Source: Litchfieldia alkalitelluris
Lineage (GTDB): Bacteria > Bacillota > Bacilli > Bacillales > Salisediminibacteriaceae
Assembly: GCF_002153425.1 (NCBI RefSeq)
Contig: NZ_KZ119600.1
Span: forward strand, 3,810,143-3,874,142
DNA: 64,000 nucleotides
Direction of reading: 5' to 3'
Shown here: piece after piece, positions 61,101 through 64,000 of the stretch
How the letters are laid out: each line of letters starts with the position of its first letter
Position numbering within the stretch: the stretch's first letter is position 1
The notes under the pieces: generated by a model
What the model was told of the DNA's origin: nothing
The model's database searches: none
What the model saw: only the letters and a program-made list of their open reading frames with translations
Translations under genes and position numbers: made by a program

Positions 61101-63454
61101 CAAATGTTTTCGAATATTGGGAGACAGATGAAATTTCCCTTAACGAATACATTGGAGAAACGATTCAATTCCGCTTTGCTCTAGACACGGACGGTTCTGT
61201 CACTAGAACAGGTTGGTATATTGACGATGTCTATGTCCTAGGCTCCACGGAAAGTGATCATGTATTATCATTACCAGGCTCAGGCCCTTCCTTAGAACGC
61301 ATGACTATTGATGAGACAAGAGTAAAAGCTGCTGAACCTACTTTTGAGACCGCCACAGCTGAGATGGTTGAGCTTAAAGAAGTATCAGGTGGCGTAAACC
61401 TTCAATCTGTTGAGGGCTTACCAGTAGCAGGTACAGTCACAATCGTAGAATCTGATCGCACAACACATACAAACCCAATTAATGGTGAGTATACACTGAG
61501 AAGCTCGGCAACAGCAGATGGAGAAACTGTCACAATTCTTGCTGAAGCATACGGTTACTATTCTCAAACAGCAACAGTTGAAGTGACTGAGGACGAAACG
61601 ACTTACCATAACTTTATGCTGGATCCTTTACCAACTGGAGATATTGAAGGAACAGTTACAAACCTTTACACGGAATTACCAGTTGATGAGGCATCCATTC
61701 GTCTAGTGGAAGATCCACAAGTCCCAGTTGCCTACACAGATGAGACAGGCTCCTTCACGATGTCTGATGTTTATGAAGGAGATTACACTCTCCGCATTTC
61801 AGCACAAGGATATCATCCTTCTGATGTAAGTATTTCCGTAGAAGGCGGAGAAATTGTTGAACTGGATGTTAACCTCGAGCAATTTGTAGGTTATGAAGAT
61901 GAAATTGCTTACGATAACGGCGTTGCTGAAAATGCTTTAGTTTTAAATGCTGCTGGTAACGGTTTAGGGGTAAAATTCACTCCAGATGGCACAGCTGAAG
62001 TACGTGGCGTAAACATGTACGTCTGGGACACAGACTTCCCTACTCCAGGAGGCAATGAAATAAACATTGTCGTTTATAGTACAGATGATAACGGTAATCC
62101 TGCAGAACGTGTCATCGGTCCTGTTCCTGTAGAAGTGGAGCGAGGTACATGGAACTATATCGACTTATCCGACCACAGCTTTGTAACAGACGGTGACTTC
62201 TTCATTGCTACATTACAGGATGAAATTGGTGACTTATCACCTGCAGTCGGTACAGATGAGGAGTTCCCTAACGCTGAGAGATCATACCTTTATGTAGACG
62301 GGGCATTTGAACCTCATTTTGATAATGGTAACTTCATGATTCGTGCAAATGTTGCCTACTCATTGGATGCGCCAAGTTTGACAGCACCAAGTGACGGTAC
62401 CATTACTGCAGATGAAACAATTGAAATAACAGGATCATTTGACGGTGATGGCGATGTTACAATATACAATAACGGCGAAGAAGCTGCTATTGCTGATAAA
62501 GAAGGTAATCAATTTAGTGCGACCATCTCCCTATTCGAAGGGTTAAATGAGATTTTTGCAGAAGGAGATGCAGAAGGATTACCATTACCTTCTGAGACCA
62601 TTACAGTCATTAAAGACACTGTTGCTCCTGAAATCACACTAGACTCACCTGTTGATGGTTTGAGTACAAACAGCCAAGTAGTGGATGTGAGTGGTACGGT
62701 TTCGGATGAAAACTTAGATGTTGTTACTGTCAATGGGTCAGCTGTCGAAGTGGACGCTGACGGAGCATTCCTTAAACGGGTGATCGTCGATGAAGGGGAA
62801 AATACATTTACAGTGGAAGCAGTTGACCTAGCAGGTAACACTGCAACCGAATCAGTAACTGTTTATGTAGATTGGACTGACCCAACCATTGAAAATATAC
62901 AGCCTTCAGAAGACGTGACCATCGCACCAGGTGAAACGGTTACTGTCTCCTTTGAAAGTGATTCTGAAGGTGGAGAAGCAACCTTTGTTGTGACACTTCC
63001 AAGCGGTTTTGCACAAACAGCTGCAGTTAATGATATGGAAGAAGTGGAGCCAGGTTACTATGTAGGAACTTGGACAGCTCCAGAAGCCAACTTTGAAAAT
63101 GGTGTCATTGAAATAACGATGACTGATGCAGCTGGCAACTTCACAAGAACGACAGCTGATGGAAGAGTTTCAGTTGTCATGGAGGATCCAATTCCTTCTA
63201 CACCAACAGAATTGCACGACTTAATTGATGCTTTTGAAGAAAAGGGTGAGATCTCAAGCAAAGCAGCAGATCAACTATCAGGCGCCCTATCAAATGCTGA
63301 AAAACATTATGAGAATGGCAGACTAAAACCTGCATTGAATCAGATGGATAGGTTCATAGACAGAATTGATAGCAATCAGATGAGAGATGCTTCTGAAGAA
63401 GTCAAATCTATCCTAAGAGAAAGTGCGAATATGATTATCGAATCTTGGAGCTAG
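58124..63454 (+). CDS. Giant multidomain subtilisin-like protease (bacillopeptidase F type)
   Basis: Secreted serine protease of about 1,776 residues. After the signal peptide (hydrophobic near 16-34) comes an I9-type propeptide (about 70-190) and an S8 domain (about 210-515) with Asp230 (VIDTGVEYTHEAL), His277 (DTHGHGTHVAGT) and Ser447 (NGTSMASPHIAG). The C-terminal 1,250 residues hold two similar jelly-roll modules (NGSWEWGEPSG and NNSWEWGTPTSG with WYIDNVEL/WYIDDVYV), a fibronectin III domain, two carboxypeptidase-regulatory-like repeats, and Ig-like repeats. A helical end has no LPXTG. The ATG at 58124 has no ribosome site before it. AAGGAGGG lies inside codons 2-4 and points to an ATT at 58142 as possible true start. 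Extremely acidic. Confidence 0.93.
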   Translation: MKEGSTIFKRKNTKKLSIILVLILLFTPFTSVAANSAQQNGSSSDFTTMLDSKKKSPSEKVDSNVAKMLEKEEFVTVLIELEEQVDTTKVAAEAKQQLGTQATSYNQKMAARYAVVDSLQEAAANTQAPLISALEKAQEAGDVKSFESFYIMNVISVTASKEVIEKISSYPEVKRIKENEQVDIILPEKSEQLPLVTADGVEWNIDRVQAPEVWNEFGVTGEGIVVGVIDTGVEYTHEALMENYRGYNPNDPDNPDSNGNWLDRIGNSTHPADTHGHGTHVAGTVMGQDSAGLNKVGVAPDAQWIAARVFSDAGGTQADLLAAGEYMIAPDGDPSLAPDIVQNSWGGQPGVDDWYRPIVTAWRDAGQLPVFSAGNSGPGASTVTPPANYPESYAVAATDSNDGVASFSSRGPSQYDGDQKPNISAPGVNIRSSVPGNGYEGGWNGTSMASPHIAGVAAMLLSIDASLSPDELEEIMNETAIPLTDSQYTDVPNDGYGVGLVNAYEAVAMIADGTGFISGHVLTEGSDEEPPVLEHSPIDFTFSGLDVPIEAVISDNVAVTDAEIIISHDSWEDDTSIPMTLTSGDHQVGTYQGVIAPDLVLEPGFTYQILAHDFGGNTTASDEVWVDVEFGIVPDEYTQDFSEFPIGWDMNGSWEWGEPSGESPEPVVGEKLIGTNLSGNYPPNAADLLVLPPLDLRDAEEASLRMHHWYDIEANWDYGYIGISSDLGETWEVIETISARDQEWKNLFIDLNPYVGSENPILVAFELTSDSIIEYLGWYIDNVELVGEDTEAPDAPTNLEATASSTGISLNWEASVAPDTNGYNIYRSTTSGSGYELIGETTNTSFADNTTEAGEVYYYVVTAFDYSNNESEFSNEASATPPQVEVLFHTDFNEDDGGFTTDGTNNSWEWGTPTSGPGEAFTGDNLWATNLDGDYNNNEDSWIVSPEIDLSPELSTAELNFTYWQNIENNWDFGYVEVTTDGGDTWDTLETYTNVFEYWETDEISLNEYIGETIQFRFALDTDGSVTRTGWYIDDVYVLGSTESDHVLSLPGSGPSLERMTIDETRVKAAEPTFETATAEMVELKEVSGGVNLQSVEGLPVAGTVTIVESDRTTHTNPINGEYTLRSSATADGETVTILAEAYGYYSQTATVEVTEDETTYHNFMLDPLPTGDIEGTVTNLYTELPVDEASIRLVEDPQVPVAYTDETGSFTMSDVYEGDYTLRISAQGYHPSDVSISVEGGEIVELDVNLEQFVGYEDEIAYDNGVAENALVLNAAGNGLGVKFTPDGTAEVRGVNMYVWDTDFPTPGGNEINIVVYSTDDNGNPAERVIGPVPVEVERGTWNYIDLSDHSFVTDGDFFIATLQDEIGDLSPAVGTDEEFPNAERSYLYVDGAFEPHFDNGNFMIRANVAYSLDAPSLTAPSDGTITADETIEITGSFDGDGDVTIYNNGEEAAIADKEGNQFSATISLFEGLNEIFAEGDAEGLPLPSETITVIKDTVAPEITLDSPVDGLSTNSQVVDVSGTVSDENLDVVTVNGSAVEVDADGAFLKRVIVDEGENTFTVEAVDLAGNTATESVTVYVDWTDPTIENIQPSEDVTIAPGETVTVSFESDSEGGEATFVVTLPSGFAQTAAVNDMEEVEPGYYVGTWTAPEANFENGVIEITMTDAAGNFTRTTADGRVSVVMEDPIPSTPTELHDLIDAFEEKGEISSKAADQLSGALSNAEKHYENGRLKPALNQMDRFIDRIDSNQMRDASEEVKSILRESANMIIESWS

Positions 63455-63559
63455 ACAATAACTCAAAAGGGGTTGCCTTATTAGGTGTTTGTAACTGAAA
63501 ATCTCAAGGATACATTACTTTAGCGAAGGAATATACGAAGATTACTAATTTAAGGAAAG

Positions 63560-63684
63560 TTGATGAGACTGGAGCAAGCGAGACTCCTGCGGGATCGAAG
63601 GCAGGGGTAAGACCCCGCAGACGCAACGCGTCGAGGAGGCTTACCAGCCGCCCGCGGAAAGCGAGTTTGCGCAGGTCTCATCAA
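63560..63684. repeat. ~125-bp dispersed palindromic element, second copy
   Basis: TTGATGAGACTGGAGCAAGC at one end and GCGCAGGTCTCATCAA at the other, with GACTCCTGCGGGAT, GGCAGGGGTAAGACCCCGCA, GAGGAGGCTTACCAG and CCCGCGGAAAGCGAGT between. It is the reverse complement of 25251-25375 with scattered changes. Confidence 0.8.
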
Positions 63685-63947
63685 CACCTTTATACGAATG
63701 AAAGCTATAAATGATAGCCAATTCTTCAAATATTGGTTATTTTCATTGGTCTCTGCATAGGCTTACCATTCGTCCGTGAAAAACGAAGTATATTTCTGAA
63801 GCGATTTATATACATATTCTTACCCTTGAGATTTTCTATGATAAAACACTAGTGTCCCAGCCTTTCCATTGTTTTCCCAATATAATTTATATTGCAGTCC
63901 TTCCTCTCCCCCATTTATAATTAACTCACATACTTTGGGGGTGCACC

Positions 63948-64000
63948 ATGAAAATACTGCAAATAAAATTCTTCATATTCATCTTATTTTTTCTATTTCC
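63948..64000 (+). CDS. Start of an exported protein, cut by the window end
   Basis: ATG after TTTGGGGGTG, then 17 codons of a signal-peptide-like sequence (MKILQIKFFIFILFFLF). The product cannot be told. Confidence 0.5.
   Translation, partial: MKILQIKFFIFILFFLF

Noticed and set aside
1-64000. tRNA, rRNA, prophage or transposase genes
   Set aside because: No sequence resembling these was found on reading both strands.

Overview
The window looks like chromosomal DNA from a low-GC, endospore-forming Bacillaceae. The signs are strong AGGAGG-type ribosome sites, many TTG/GTG starts, an RsfA-type prespore regulator, a YrzB-like DUF1292 protein, and B. subtilis-style families (YesM/YesN two-component systems, a Fsr-type exporter, a bacillopeptidase F-like protease, M42 aminopeptidase). 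Very acidic secreted proteins and xylan-utilisation genes suggest a soda-lake or alkaline-soil plant-polymer degrader. The genus is inference.

Layout. 0.3-2.0 kb: class D sortase with an acidic PrcB-like lipoprotein. 3.0-8.0 kb: tandemly duplicated module of DUF1672 lipoprotein plus lipase-like protein. The first lipase copy is cut off at the duplication joint; the second is full length with a long helical C-terminus. This matches the architecture of type VII-secreted TslA lipase toxins with TilA immunity lipoproteins. 8.1-22.5 kb: small zinc-ribbon and hypothetical genes, Gfo/Idh oxidoreductase, phosphoesterase, OB-fold lipoprotein, Nudix hydrolase, AspT/YidE-type transporter, SIR2-like protein, L,D-transpeptidase, RsfA regulator, DUF1292 protein. 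22.6-23.2 kb: an msrA gene whose catalytic cysteine codon is TGA, followed by a bSECIS-like hairpin. It is probably a selenoprotein and is the strongest finding here.

23.4-43.2 kb: xylo-oligosaccharide locus on the minus strand. It holds a GH43 beta-xylosidase, three paralogous CUT1 ABC importers (binding protein plus two permeases, no ATPase) and two YesM/YesN-type two-component systems. Each importer carries a strong hairpin between binding protein and permease. 43.6-50.6 kb: PEP carboxylase, SDR-like protein, hypothetical gene, cytosolic sensor kinase, and a class I cyclic-di-GMP riboswitch preceding two micro-ORFs and the kinase. 51.8-57.5 kb: Fsr-type exporter, DUF456 protein, secreted protein, PAS-GGDEF diguanylate cyclase, M42 peptidase. 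58.1-63.5 kb: giant multidomain subtilase. The window ends in the first 17 codons of an exported protein.

Between genes there are at least five tandem arrays from four unrelated sequence families. All share a 51-52 bp period and an inverted-repeat half-site pair in each unit. A ~125 bp palindromic dispersed element is present twice. No rRNA, tRNA, CRISPR array, transposase or prophage was seen.
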